DNA of 64,000 nucleotides from Grammothele lineata. Its lineage: Eukaryota; Basidiomycota; Agaricomycetes; Polyporales; Polyporaceae. This document shows, in pieces, positions 21,332 through 32,500 of the stretch. The position numbers and the translations under genes are program-made. Every line of letters starts with the position of its first letter. The first letter of the stretch is position 1. The DNA lies in the NCBI GenBank assembly GCA_002150815.3, contig NDFF03000098.1, forward strand, positions 62,001 through 126,000, in the 5' to 3' direction. The notes below the pieces were generated by a model, which saw only the letters and a program-made list of their open reading frames with translations, was not told where the DNA came from and made no database searches.

Positions 21332-24201
21332 CTAATTCCAGTACTGCTGCGCATAGATGCCGAGCACGGCGTTGGTCAGCACGTCCGTGTACGAATGCAC
21401 GTCCGCATCCGTGTACGTGACGTCGCTTTGAAGCTCGTTGATCGTGTCGAGCACCTGCGCTTGCACGAAGTCCGGGAAGACCAGGTCGACGGGCGCGTCG
21501 TCCGCGAGCCCGGCCGGCACGTCGGAGCCGACGAAGTCCGGGAATTGGTACACGGGCTGGAGAAGGCGCATAGTGAGTATAAGTGGTAGGGAGGAGGCTT
21601 CGGGGAGGGCGTACCAGAGGCGCGTGCAAGATGTCGTCGCCGACCCCAGGGCAGGACTGTAGGTTACGTGAGCTAAGTGAAGATGGGCCGTGGGAGGTGG
21701 GCTAGACGTACGTCTTTCGTGACGTATCCCAGCGTCGCGTTCTCCGCATCACGACGTTCCGGCCCGTGACCCACGCGGTCCATTTCGGCCAGCCAGCGGT
21801 AGAAGACCATGTCGATGTCGCCCCGCGCGAACGCCTCGCGCTCGCGCGGCGTAAAGCCGTCCTCCGCGATCTCACGCCGGCGGTCCTGCTCGCCCGCGTC
21901 GTTAAGCGTGGGGAGCACCTTGGCAGCGGTTGCAGCGGTGACGTTGGCGACGTAGACGAAGGCGTTCGTGAAAGGCGACGCGGTAACCTGGTCGTTCTTG
22001 GTGAACGGGCCCCCAAAGACGTCGTACCGCTGTGAGCCGGAGTTGGCGATGATGACGTGCGGGATGGACGCGCGGGTGTTGTTCACGATGAGGGAGTACT
22101 GGATCGCCTCGCCGAACAGGCTGATGAGTGAGTCATTGGAGGGGAACGGCGCTCTGCGAAGGGGGGCGTCAGGCACTGACACACATGGTCATGGGTAACG
22201 CGAAAGACGCACTGAGCGAGGCGGTAGTCGTGCGGCGCGGTGCCGTAGAGGAAGCTCAGATCGAACTTTTCCGCGAGGTTATGCAGACCGCTCCGGATGC
22301 CATTGCTCTTGGGAGTGTCGAAAGTGTGGTTGTTCTGGCCCGTGTGGTACTACGTTGCCCATGAGAAAGGTGTGTAACACAACTAATGACTCGACGAGCG
22401 TACCTCGTATGTAACACGATTGGCGTCCAAGTACCGCCGTGAGAAGGTGATATTGTCTGTGGGGCCTGCCTGATCGAGATCAAGGCCTGAACAAACCATG
22501 TGAGACGTGTGAGCGACTTGGGAAGTGGATTGCTTACTCAACCAGCCTAGTCAATACAGATTTAGCACAGAAGAAGTTAGATGTACGAGCACACAAGGCT
22601 TACCAACTGTCTCCATGTAACGTCCACTCTGGAACGCGATAGCGCGGCCATCGTACGGAGCTGAATACCTGTGTCAGCAGAGTAAACGCTGTCGCTGACA
22701 CTAATCTTACCGCAGTCGCGAATGTGGGAGTGACCTGTAGGCTATCAGACAGTGCTCCGACCGCGAGGCGAATAGACGTACCTCCGAGAATGACGATTGG
22801 AGTGTTAGGATGCACTGCACGGACCGCGTTGTAGACAAGAGGCCCTACGAGCGGGTGATGCCACGAATGTTAGTCCATATATGCGCCCATACAGAGTCTG
22901 GGACGTACATTTGTTCGTTTTTACGATCGGCATGTGGCTGAATGCGAATGTGTTAGGTCAAAGAATGCACCGAGCGGCATCGGGCGTACCCTACGAGGAG
23001 GAAGAAGTCGGGCTCATCCGCGATAGCCTCTGTGAACTAGCGAATCGGTGGTCAATGGATCGCGTAGCGCGGAAGTTGAACCAATCTACGTACCCAGCTC
23101 TCCTTCACCATATCTTCCACCTTCTGTACGGTGGTGTTGACATCGTTCCCGGTGAAGTCGAACAGTACGCCAAGAGACGTAACCTTTCTGCCTCTGAATG
23201 TGAATGTCAGCATGGCATGCCTGCCCACATGGATAGCCTAACAGACGTACTTCCGTGTCGTAAACTTCGTAAAGCGTTCTATATCGGCCAGTGTCGGCCA
23301 TCGCGAAGCCCGTCAGCGGCAGTAGCACGGCGCGAATCAAGTAGAAGCACCCACCGCCGACCGGCACGTTAACAGGGTTCCCGTCCTTGTCTTGGACCGT
23401 GATGTTGACGTTCGAGGTCAGGTACCGTCCCTTCATTTTCGGCGCGAAATCGGTATGCATGTCGAGCGTGTTCGCGTAGATGTAAAGCTCGTGGCTGCCT
23501 CAGGTGTCAGACACGCCGCAGTGAAAGGGTAAAGAGACGTACTTTCCGATCGCCATCACGTCGTATGGCAGCTGCAGGAGGAACTGGTTCGACTGCAGCA
23601 CATGGGTTAGCATGAGAAATATGATAGAGACGGGGAGGCTCACGTCGTGTGCGTCTACACCACCAGGCAAGAAGCCATCTGAAAGACCCGTGCCTGTATC
23701 AAAACGTTAGCGACGAGGGTTGTCGAGGATGCACCAAGTTTCGCATACCATCGTGCAAGTCTCCGGAGTCGACTAGGAGTAGATCCACGTCCTTTTCCTG
23801 CGACACCATGGGTGTGTGGTCCGAAATTCAAGATGCATTACTCACCAACGCTGTCTTCTTCATATGCGCCACGAACGACGCGAAGTCACCCAAGGCCCCG
23901 CTGCCCACCGAGATATCCCAGTTCACGTCTCCACGTCCACTGTGATGAAACTAGGTACGTACCTGTAGTTTGGCTCAGGGAAAGGTCCCTTTTGGTGCCC
24001 AAGCAGCCAACCATGGGTGTCCGTCGTATGGATGATGTTCAAATCTCCCCATTCGAGGGGCCGCGAGGGTGGAACGAGATACGTTTGGGGGTACTCGCGT
24101 CGAGCAGGGCGAGAGTGGTGGCCATGTGCGTCATCGTGGTCGCCGCAAGCTCTAGCTGTGAGTGCTACAAGGGAAAGCGCGAAGATCACCGCGAGCTGCA
24201 T
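21332..24201 (-). CDS. Secreted metallophosphatase / 5'-nucleotidase-like protein, copy 2
   Basis: Predicted protein of about 622 aa, inverted paralog of the gene at 12038-14854. Signal peptide MQLAVIFALSLVALTARACG is followed by a short His-containing stretch (DDAHGHHS). The metal-site motifs are all kept: IHTTDTHGW, LVDSGDLHDG, GHMPI, GHSHIRD; the C-terminal domain has NSGSQRYDVFGGPFTKND and ends YAQQYWN. I could follow about 19 exons, from 24201-23963 to 21556-21332, with the same intron positions as copy 1 (including the 9-nt exon encoding GWL) plus one extra intron in the big C-terminal exon, near APFPSNDSL. No frame break was seen, so it is probably functional. Both copies converge on the SSP genes. 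Substrate and location are inferred from the family. Confidence 0.88.
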
Positions 24202-25309
24202 CGCGGGCTACTAGCAGATCGCGAGGGGAGATGGGCACGGGGGACAAGAGCCACTAGACAGGCAATTGCGTTCTTATACACGTCCGCTTTACAGTTTGCC
24301 CGGGCGGCAGCTTCTGAATCAATGATGTTGGAGGTGATGGACGCGACGGATGAGGAAATTGGCGTTCGATAGAAAGAAGTCATAGGTGTTTCATATGTTA
24401 CAGCCTTGACGGACCCGACCGCCTCGTAGACTAGAGGACGAAACATATCCGAGACTTGAGACAGTGCAGAGATCCGCAAATGCGACTGGTCATACAAAGC
24501 CTTGACAATGAGAACTCACACGCGGACGGTTCCCATCCGATATCTTCCAGCCAACCATAAGTACTTTCCTTGCCAACATCCCACAGATTTTGTGAGCTGG
24601 ACCGAAAGATAACGCTCCTTCGCAGCACTCCCATCTTGAGAGCATTTGTGAGACTAATTGGCGTGTGCGGCATGAACGGCTTGCGTTGCGTCGTCATAGG
24701 CGGTTGTCTGTGAGGGTGCGTGTGTTCTTTGAATACAAGTATCCACAAATCCGAACGTCGAGAAACATGTGCAAGCATGCGACGGTGATGTATATGCAGG
24801 GAAAGGGAGGAGTAGCAAACAAGCTGAGTAGAACCGGCGAGCGCGCGGTACCGCGGTAAGCGCCTCGTCGGTTGCGCACTGTTGTGCATACCCGGACCGT
24901 TGCCGACGGTCGTACTTTGCCGGATCGACGTCCCTCTCATCCTTGGCAGGCTCAGCTTGCCGTCTTGCATTTCATCATCGTTGCCGTTCCTTCCTTGCTA
25001 TGAAGCTACAGCCGCACACAATCTCTGCGCTCACTCCCTAGCTGGGTTCAAATCCTGTCAGTCGCATGGACTAAACTCTTCTGGGTCTCCGGCGGTCTGG
25101 CAGCGTCGCGCAGCCGGGTGGTTGTCAAGTTGCTGGGAATACATGCTGTCGAAGAGTCAGTCGTTCCGCAAATCTCCGTCAAAGGATCAGTCAGCGTACC
25201 ATGCCCTTCAACTTACTCTCCGACTCTTTCCCAAGTCTCTTGCATGTGCGTCTTATAGCCTCCTTGTGATGTTCCTCCGTCAATTGACTTTCATATCCCC
25301 GACTCTAGC
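24202..25309. other. Intergenic region between nucleotidase-2 and HET-2
   Basis: Divergent promoter space. A minus-strand frame from the ATG at 24697 to a GTGAGT at 24520 reads like protein (MTTQRKPFMPHTP, then QNLWDVGKESTYGWLEDIGW) and could be the first exon of a small gene continuing toward 24186, but no family is recognised and the second exon is uncertain. Confidence 0.3.
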
Positions 25310-27596
25310 ATGTGGCTTCTGAGTACGGATCGTGCCGAGCACCATTTCTTCTCCGCCCCAAACGTTGTCGACGGCGGCTATGCTATTCTGTCTCACACAT
25401 GGGGCCACGACGAGGAACTCTTCCAAGACATCCAGGAGCTCAGGCGTCGGTGCCAGTCCTCAGGCGAGAATCCACGCGATCTCGTCTCAGTGAAAATTCG
25501 TAACTGCTGCCTGCTGGCCGAAAGCCAAGGGTATAGGTGGGTATGGATAGACACATGCTGCATCGACAAGACTAGCAGCACGGAGCTCTCGGAGGCCATC
25601 AACTCCATGTATCGCTGGTACGCCGCCTCTGAGATCTGCTACGCTTTCCTCGAGGACGTCTCCACCGACTGCGACCTCAACGCGCAACATTCAGAATTCC
25701 GTCGTGCGCGCTGGCACACGAGGGGGTGGACGCTGCAGGAACTTATCGCCCCCGTACACGTCATCTTCCTCTCTCAAGATTGGGAGGTTATTGGCAACAA
25801 GATCGAGCTTGCACGGCTCCTCGGACAGATCACAGGCGTCTGGTGGCAGATCTTCACGCGAGACCTTCAGGTCTCTGGACTCAGCGTCGCGCAACGGATG
25901 TCGTGGGCTTCAGGGCGGAGTACGACTCGCATCGAGGACGAGGCATACTGCCTGATGGGTATCTTCAACGTCACCATGCCAACGATATACGGAGAGGGTC
26001 GACAGGCGTTCCGGAGGTTGCAGGAGGAGATAATGAAGCAGTCAGTCGATTCGAGCATCTTCTGCTGGGGCCGTTCAGTATCACAGGAGTCTATCCCACC
26101 TCTGCCGACGTCAGAGATCTATCGGAATTTCAATCGCTCGACTCAGAACCACGTCTACCTGCTCGCTCACTCCCCTCGCGTCTTTGTCGCGCCTTTTGGC
26201 AACCGATTTGTGCGCTTTACACCGAATTCATCTTATCCTCGACAACCCTATCTGCCGTACCAGTGGAAGCCGGAGCATGTGTGTGTCTTTCTTACTGTCT
26301 CGCAAATCTCAATCCTCATCAATGAACTCCCAGGCTAGCCTGGACGACGGCACACGCAAGGAGAAGGGCCCCTTTGGTGTCATTGAGCTCCCTCAGTTTC
26401 AAATGACCAGCTATGGCTTGCGCTGCCGTTTCCCCATTGCCGATCTTGACGACTATGCTATCGCCGTTCTTTTGTGCAACACGGACAAGGAGCACATTGG
26501 CCTCCTGTTGCACCCGTCGAACTTCAATCTCCAAGACCCCACGAGGAAGAAGTACCATGTTGGGTACGCTTACCGCAGATCTGACGGGGCCGTCGGCCTT
26601 GCGCGTCTGACTTCCCTGGGAGGCGACTTGTACAACCTCAAGTTCGACGGGAAGACGCTGAAGCCGGAGTGGCGCGACTTCTACATCACCGAAGGCCTCC
26701 CCCTCACTCGTAACGACGACGGCCTGAGCTACACCTACCCCCTCAACTCCATCGTGCCCGCCCCGCCCTTCCGCGTTCCGAACTGGCTCATCACCCGGAT
26801 CACCGCGCTCGGGATGGAAGTCCGCCCCGTCGAGATGCGCAGCAAGCCCGTCGACGGTAAACCCCTCCTCGCCGTCGTCTTCTTCGACGACGTCACCATG
26901 AAAGAAGGCATGCGCCTCGTCCTCGGCACCTGCGACTCGCGCAAGCACCCCGACGGGCGCCCCGTGCACTGGGCGAAGGCCAAGGCGCACTACCACGTCA
27001 ACTGGGCCGAGGTCACCGACGTCTCGCACGACTGCGCCGAGCACCACATCGCGGACTGGCCGGGGCTCACGCGCGCGTTCGGGGACGCGCAGCGCGCGGT
27101 GCGCCTCTCGTTCGCGCGCTGCCGCGTCGCGCCCGAGACGACGTATGTGCTCCACATCGAGCTCGAGGGCACGGTGTACGCGAACTACCAGCGCCGGTCG
27201 GCCGCGCGCGTGCCCCCGCTCATGCCGCTCGCGCAGATCATGACGGCCGTGCCGCCCCAGCCGCCCCTGAGGGGTGGTGGGGCCCCGGTGTGGAAGGAGG
27301 AGCCACCGCGATATACCCCCGCTCCGGCGACGCCTTCATCCAGCTCTGGTTCCAGGGGGAGCGTTACCCCACGCCAGGGCACGCCACAGGGAGAGTCCTC
27401 CCTTCAGCTTGACAATGCCGACTCTACGATGCGCGACAGCCCGTTGCGTTCCGTCAGCCCTTCGCCGGCGTCAGCTTCATCCGTCGTCAGGCGGCTCTCT
27501 ATGACTCGATCGCTGGAGGATATCGCTGATGCGCCGGAGGTGCGCGACTTGGTGCTGCAGCTAGTCCAGCGTGTCGTTGCGCTCTCGACTCAATAG
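25310..27596 (+). CDS. HET-domain protein HET-2
   Basis: Predicted 743-aa HET-domain protein, first member of the main cluster. Exon 1 is 25310..26278 and exon 2 is 26334..27596; the intron is phase 0 (donor GTGTGT, acceptor CCCAG). HET blocks: GYAILSHTW at residues 23-31, WIDTCCIDKTSSTELSEAINSM at about 79-100, RGWTLQELIAP at 138-148, then TTRIEDEAYCLMGIF and MPTIYGEGRQAFRRLQEEI at 205-241. Exon 2 carries the shared C-terminal domain (GPFGVIELPQFQMTSYGLRC, WRDFYITEG, CAEHHIADW at 27033-27059), then a Ser/Pro-rich linker and an amphipathic C-terminus (PEVRDLVLQLVQRVVALS). Exon 1 has exactly the same length (969 nt) as in HET-5, suggesting close kinship. A death-effector-like role is inferred from the family. 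Confidence 0.9.
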
Positions 27597-28476
27597 TCTG
27601 GCACTCTTTCGAGAATCACTTTCCCCATCATGTTCTCTTAGGCGGAAGCTATCCCCTTGACTATGACCTTCGATCTGTATCGCCCTCTAGGAGGACTACA
27701 AACTCTCATTCTGGTTCCCTTGACCGGTCTCTATGTACTCCCTCGTTCTCCGCGCGATTTGCACCTCCTCCGGCAACTCGATCATTACTTTCTCGGCTGG
27801 CCGCCCTCCGAATCCACCCTTGTTCATCGACGACATAATCCATGTCAGCAACCCTCCCGATTCCCGCCACACCTCCCCTCCCTATTCGGTCGCGCGTTCG
27901 ACTCCACGCGCGTCCCGCCCCTAACTCCGAGCCTGGCCCCCATGGCCACTCTCGATCGGAACCCACCGGTCACTCACCCCGGCCGGAATACAACCTGTTC
28001 CCCGAGATGGAGCGAGAGAGAAGAGGCCGGGTCGGTTTGTCATCTGCTTCCGCCCCGGGCCGATACCCCTCCTCCCTTTGTGAGCGACGGGCGTCATCCC
28101 GCGCCGCCGACCTTCCGCATTGGGGTGCCCGCCCGCCGACGTGCCCGATGAAGGGAGGAGGTGGGCGGTACGGTACGTCTTGGGCTCCACCTCCCCCGCG
28201 GATGTGCGAGGGGAGGGTATATAGAGGTAGGGCTTGGCGGGCTGCGGTGAATCAGTTGCACCTCGTTCTTGCTGGCTTGTCGGGCGTAGGACGAGTGTGT
28301 GCTCTCCTCTCCCCGTCCCTGCCGCGCGCTAGTGCCTAGTCGCTCGTCCTCTGCCTTCTTCGCCTCCGCTGCACGTCGCCAACGCCAAGAACATCATCTC
28401 AGCCTCAACGACTCAGCGCTACGACCTCTCACGCACGCACGACCTCCGACCAGCGCGGCGTCAACGGGCCACCACG
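27597..28476. other. Intergenic region with promoter of the Pro/Ser-rich gene
   Basis: 3' flank of HET-2 and upstream region of the gene at 28477, with TATATAG at 28218-28224. GC-rich overlapping open frames on both strands look like composition artefacts. No gene is supported. Confidence 0.45.
28218..28224 (+). promoter_or_regulatory. TATA box upstream of the Pro/Ser-rich gene
   Basis: TATATAG in a GC-rich stretch, about 255 bp before the ATG at 28477, implying a leader of some 200 nt. Confidence 0.4.
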
Positions 28477-29142
28477 ATGCCCTCTCACGCGACTCCGCCG
28501 TCTCTGACTATGCGCTCTTATCCTAGGGGGTGCCTGAAAGGCGGTTCTGCGTACTCCTCCCGCCAAACCTCCCCCGTGAACTCGGACAACGAAGAGGAAC
28601 CATCCGATGCCGAGTCCATCTCCACGCCGCGTCCGCACGATGCCGGCCCGGGCCGCCGGCGCTCCCGCTCCCGTTCCTCCGCCTCTTCCTCCTCCTCGTC
28701 CACACCTCCGCCCTCCACCACCTCCCGCCGCCCCCGCGGCGTGTCCTTTCGAGAAGACGCCGACGTGCACGTCTACCATCCCCAAATGCGCATCGCAGGC
28801 ACGCCCATGGAGCGCTGCGCAGACGTCGTGCACGCCTCCCCCTCCCCCCCATCCGCGCTCGCGCCCGCGTTCCTCGGGCCCATCGCGCCCGTCGCGCCGC
28901 TGTCGCTGTCGCTCTCGGCGTTGGCGCCCCTCTCGCCCGTGGCGTCCCCGCTCGCGCTCCCGCCTGCGCCGCCGCCGTCGCCGGACGTCGGCGGGGGGTT
29001 CGTGTTGGGCAGCGTGGGCGTGAGCGTTGGTGTGGGTGTAGGTGCGGTGGGGCCGCAGGCGTTGAGGATTAGGGCGGCGGCGGGGAGGGTGCTCAAGGCT
29101 CTTGCGCCGCGGAGGGCGCCGATTTGCAGGAGGTGGCCGTGA
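28477..29142 (+). CDS. Hypothetical proline/serine-rich protein
   Basis: Single-exon frame of 221 aa, family not recognised. The ATG at 28477 gives MPSHATPPSLTMRSYPRGCLKGG; a second in-frame ATG at residue 12 is possible. The sequence has an acidic patch (NSDNEEEPSDAES), an Arg/Ser-rich run and a poly-Ser/Pro stretch, then RGVSFREDADVHVYHP, which resembles an RVxF-type phosphatase-docking motif followed by a short beta-rich segment. The second half is low-complexity Pro/Leu/Ala/Val. High GC may make part of the frame open by chance, but the TATA box upstream and the non-repetitive middle argue for a real gene. Likely a disordered regulatory protein; this is inference. Confidence 0.5.
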   Translation: MPSHATPPSLTMRSYPRGCLKGGSAYSSRQTSPVNSDNEEEPSDAESISTPRPHDAGPGRRRSRSRSSASSSSSSTPPPSTTSRRPRGVSFREDADVHVYHPQMRIAGTPMERCADVVHASPSPPSALAPAFLGPIAPVAPLSLSLSALAPLSPVASPLALPPAPPPSPDVGGGFVLGSVGVSVGVGVGAVGPQALRIRAAAGRVLKALAPRRAPICRRWP

Positions 29143-30361
29143 TGATTCATGTTCATTGCGCACGCGCGCGCTCGCGTTCTCGTCTATTTCCGCGTTCATC
29201 TCTCTGGGTTTGTGTTTCGGACGCTGGCTCGGATGTCGCCCCTATCTCCTTTGCGTTCCGTCTGTGATGTGTCCGCCGTCGACGTTGCTCCAAGTCGTTT
29301 GCTGATGCGTTAGTGCTGTAGGTCCCGGATCTGTGTATTTGGCTTCTATCACTCGTCGTGCATGCATGCTTATCCTGTTCCACAGTCTCCGTCGTGCGAT
29401 GCATGTTGGCAATGTTGGGTGCGTGCCTGTTGAGCGTAAATGGCCAGAAGCCGATCGACGCTCACATCGTGTCGCGGAAAACGGAGAAAGAAGCTGAGAA
29501 GACGCTCCATCTACCTCCAAATTCTTCCGCTCGCCCCTTTTCATCCTCGCCGCACGGCGCACTTCCAACTTCCATTGCCTCACCCCCTATGCATCCGCCT
29601 ACTTATCAAGCTTCAAAATCAAAGACAGTACGTACCTGTTCCCCTCGCGACGATACCATTCCACTTGCGGGTGCTCACGCCCGCTGCGGGGCCGGAGCTG
29701 ATGGGCATCACACGCCCCGGGGCAACTTGAGGGCGTACAAAGCCCGGGCGCTTGCTATCGTTGGACGAGGGCGTGGCGTGTGCGAGGTGAACGGAAATAA
29801 CTATGGCAGAGTCTGGGCGTATTGCTAATGCGTTCTACGCAGGCGAGGATGAGGACATGAACGAAAACGAGAGCGAACTCGCCGAGACGCGACAGTCCAG
29901 GAGGTTGTGCGAACGATACCGTGACCGTTGACGTTGGGCGCGGACGCGTGACGTCATTTTGTCCTTGATAAGGAAGAAGAGGCGCCGAGTAGAATAAAAG
30001 ACGACGTCATTCCCTCGTCGCTCCCGACGCTCGAAGGCGACTTATCCGCCAATGGAAGGCGTGCACTGCGTCCGCCCCGGAACACTGCGCCCTTGATCAA
30101 AAAAGAAGCGGGACGAGAGACAGGCCCGGCCGTTCTCTTCTGCGCGCGCACGGACCCGGCTACGGCTTCAAACGGGGAAGCTTGCTCGCCGCGTGCGCCC
30201 CGCGCGGTCGTCTGCCCCCTTCTTCCCTTCCCTTTTACCCCCGCGCGGCGTGTACCAGCCTCGCGCGAGCCCCGCCGTTCCCCCGCCGTCCCTTCTCCCC
30301 GAACCACCATCTGCACCCTCCTCCCTCCTTTCCGCTCAGCAGCACTCGCTCGCTCGACACC
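29143..30361. other. Intergenic region upstream of cupredoxin gene
   Basis: 1.2 kb. It includes a palindromic TGACGTCA at 29949-29956 and a second ACGTCA at about 30005, matching bZIP/CRE-type sites, some 350-400 bp before the cupredoxin ATG, followed by a long pyrimidine-rich run (about 30220-30340) typical of fungal leaders. No gene is supported. Confidence 0.45.
29949..29956. promoter_or_regulatory. CRE-like palindrome TGACGTCA
   Basis: Perfect 8-bp bZIP/ATF-CREB consensus, about 405 bp upstream of the cupredoxin start, with a half-site about 50 bp downstream. Regulation by stress bZIP factors is a guess from the motif alone. Confidence 0.3.
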
Positions 30362-31505
30362 ATGATGCGCACTTTCGCTACTGCTGCTCTCGTGAGTTTC
30401 TTTCTGCACGCTTTTTTACGCGTCCTATTGACATGCGTTTTTTTTCGCTGCTCGTAGCTCTCGGCTGCCGCGGCGTCGGCCAAGCAGATCATCATCAGCG
30501 TCGGCGGGAACCAGACCGCCGACAATGCGACGATGGTCTTCCAGCCCTCGCAGATCGTCGCGGACATCAACGACACGGTCGTGTTCAACTGTGAGTCACG
30601 TTTGGTTGGTTGTATGCGCCTCCAGTTTGCATCGGGCCAAGGCATGGGCCAAGACAGCGCGACCGGCGCGTGCTGCGCGTATTCTGCGCTGATAGTCGTC
30701 AGACACGTCGTCCGTCATGTCTTTTGTCGCGATGCTGAGAGCGTGTGGAACGGGCTATATGCGCAAACTTTTGAGCGGGCTAGGGTTGTGGCACTCGCTG
30801 AGAAGAAGTCTTGCGGCTGGTCGCGAGGTCGTTCGCGCGGGTTCGCGGCGTGCCGGCAAACACCTCCCGGCGCTATGTATAGCAGTGCCCAGAGCCGCGA
30901 CGCGCCCTCGCGCATTTAATTGCTTGACTTGGCTCCTCTCCGCTTCGCTGCGCCCTTCGTCTTGTACGCTCTTTGGCTGACGTGTTTTGGTCTCAGTCAC
31001 CCAGGGTAACCACACCGCGATCCAATCCACATTCGAATTCCCGTGCGTGCCCGCGCACGAAATCGACCCGACCATCAACGGCTTCATCTCGGGCTTCCGC
31101 CCTGTGGGCACGAACCTCACCGTTAACATCACGAATCCCAACACCACCATCTGGTTCTACGACGCCAACACGTGCGGCGAGGGCGGCGTCGGGGGAATCA
31201 ACATCAACGACACCAGCGGCAAGACGCTCGAGGGATTCATCGTGAGTTCGGTTTCTATCTGCAACTCAAATGGGAAAAGAGATTGCTTACGCTGCGCGTA
31301 GAACAACGCGATTCGCTTCAACGGCACGAACGCCACCTCTACCACCTCGTCCTCGTCCGCGACCGCGACCTCGCCGAGCTCGACCGGGTCCTCGAGCACC
31401 GCTACGACGACCACGGCCAGCGGTGGCTCCAGTGGCGCCGAGCGCACCGTCGTCCTCGGCCTCAGCGCGGTCCTCCCTATGGCCGCCGCTGCGCTCCTCC
31501 TCTAA
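30362..31505 (+). CDS. Extracellular serine-rich cupredoxin-like protein, probably GPI-anchored
   Basis: Predicted 203-aa surface protein. Exons: 30362-30391, 30458-30590, 30997-31241, 31302-31505. Order: signal peptide (MMRTFATAALLSAAAASA), a cupredoxin-like beta fold (IIISVGGNQ, MVFQPSQIVADINDTVVFNF, GNHTAIQSTFEFPC, GFISGFRPVG, IWFYDANTCGEGG), a Ser/Thr-rich linker, and a hydrophobic tail (VLPMAAAALLL) as in GPI signals. Many N-glycosylation sites (NxT/S) are present. Fungal relatives usually keep His, Cys, His and Met copper ligands with a GHCGxGM-type loop; here that loop is NTCGEGGVGG, so one His and the Met appear lost and copper binding is doubtful. The second intron is unusually long (about 406 bp). 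It sits between HET-2 and HET-3 with no obvious functional link. Confidence 0.87.
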
Positions 31506-32500
31506 GCGGCTGGTTTCTTTCTGTCACGGTTCCCGTGTACGCATGAGATGGATGCTCGCTCGCCCTCGTCGCTCCTTGAAAGTTGATACGGACAGTCGTG
31601 TGCTCCCCGCGCTGCCCGCACGAACAGTGCCCGACGCTCTCTGGTCCTCTATACCCTGGCTCTCCCCTCTCGTGCTCTGCTTGTGTACATACTCACTGTA
31701 TCCGCGCTCTCGAGGGCTACCCCTCGAGCATATGGCATCCCCGCGCTCGCTAGTAGCGGCGGCGGCCAGCGCGTTGACTGTTCTGTGATACTTACACACG
31801 CAGTGTAGACTTATTTTTCTCCCTGGTGTTCACTGTGTTGTTACTCACTTTCTGTACCGCCTACTTACCGTTGTGATACCATCGCTGTGTTCATGTGCGT
31901 TTCTGGTGCGCGTTTGGCTATGTCGCGGCTCGTGCGCTGCTATTCTCAAGCTGAGGTTTTCTGGGCTGAGTTCTGTCGAGACACAAGCCCGAGAGCTTGA
32001 GCGTCTATGTAAGGCGCGTGTTCGATCCCGGATGACGGCAGTTTATGTATTGAATCGGAGTCTCAATGCAACATGAATCTCGCCTCGAGGTTTCAGCAAC
32101 TCATCAAACTAACAACTGGGTACCAGTGCTCAGACCGGGGCGACACGATCCTTCCTGAATCCTCCCCCGCAGCTGCGACGTGACTCATTCCAAATACGAT
32201 TGCGTCTCTTCCGCGCACTATGCCAGGTACAATGAGCCGTGGCTCAACCGACAACTACCATATCTATGATATGCGCGATATTCTCGCATGTCTTGGTAGA
32301 TCCACTGGTAGGCATCGCGATACATTGACACGTATCGTCTGTGATTTGGGTCCAAGTAGGGCAGCTGAACTTGTGACTTACTTGGAAGAGTGATTTCCCA
32401 CTGCTCTTGTAACCTCGACTAAGCTGCCGGTGAGTTCTCTCAAGTCCATAACTGGCGCGGTAGTACTGACCATGACGTCTCAGAGATTCATCACCTACTA
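31506..32500. other. Intergenic region between cupredoxin and HET-3
   Basis: About 1 kb of 3' flank and HET-3 upstream sequence. A T-loop-like TTCGATCC near 32020 lacks an acceptor stem and is not a tRNA. No gene is supported. Confidence 0.45.

Noticed and set aside
28530..29199. Long Arg/Gly-rich frames on both strands over the Pro/Ser-rich gene
   Set aside because: They are GC-driven shadow frames of the gene at 28477, with extreme composition and no start context.
31980..32050. T-loop-like GTGTTCGATCCCGG resembling a tRNA 3' half
   Set aside because: No matching T stem, acceptor stem, A box or terminator could be found around it.
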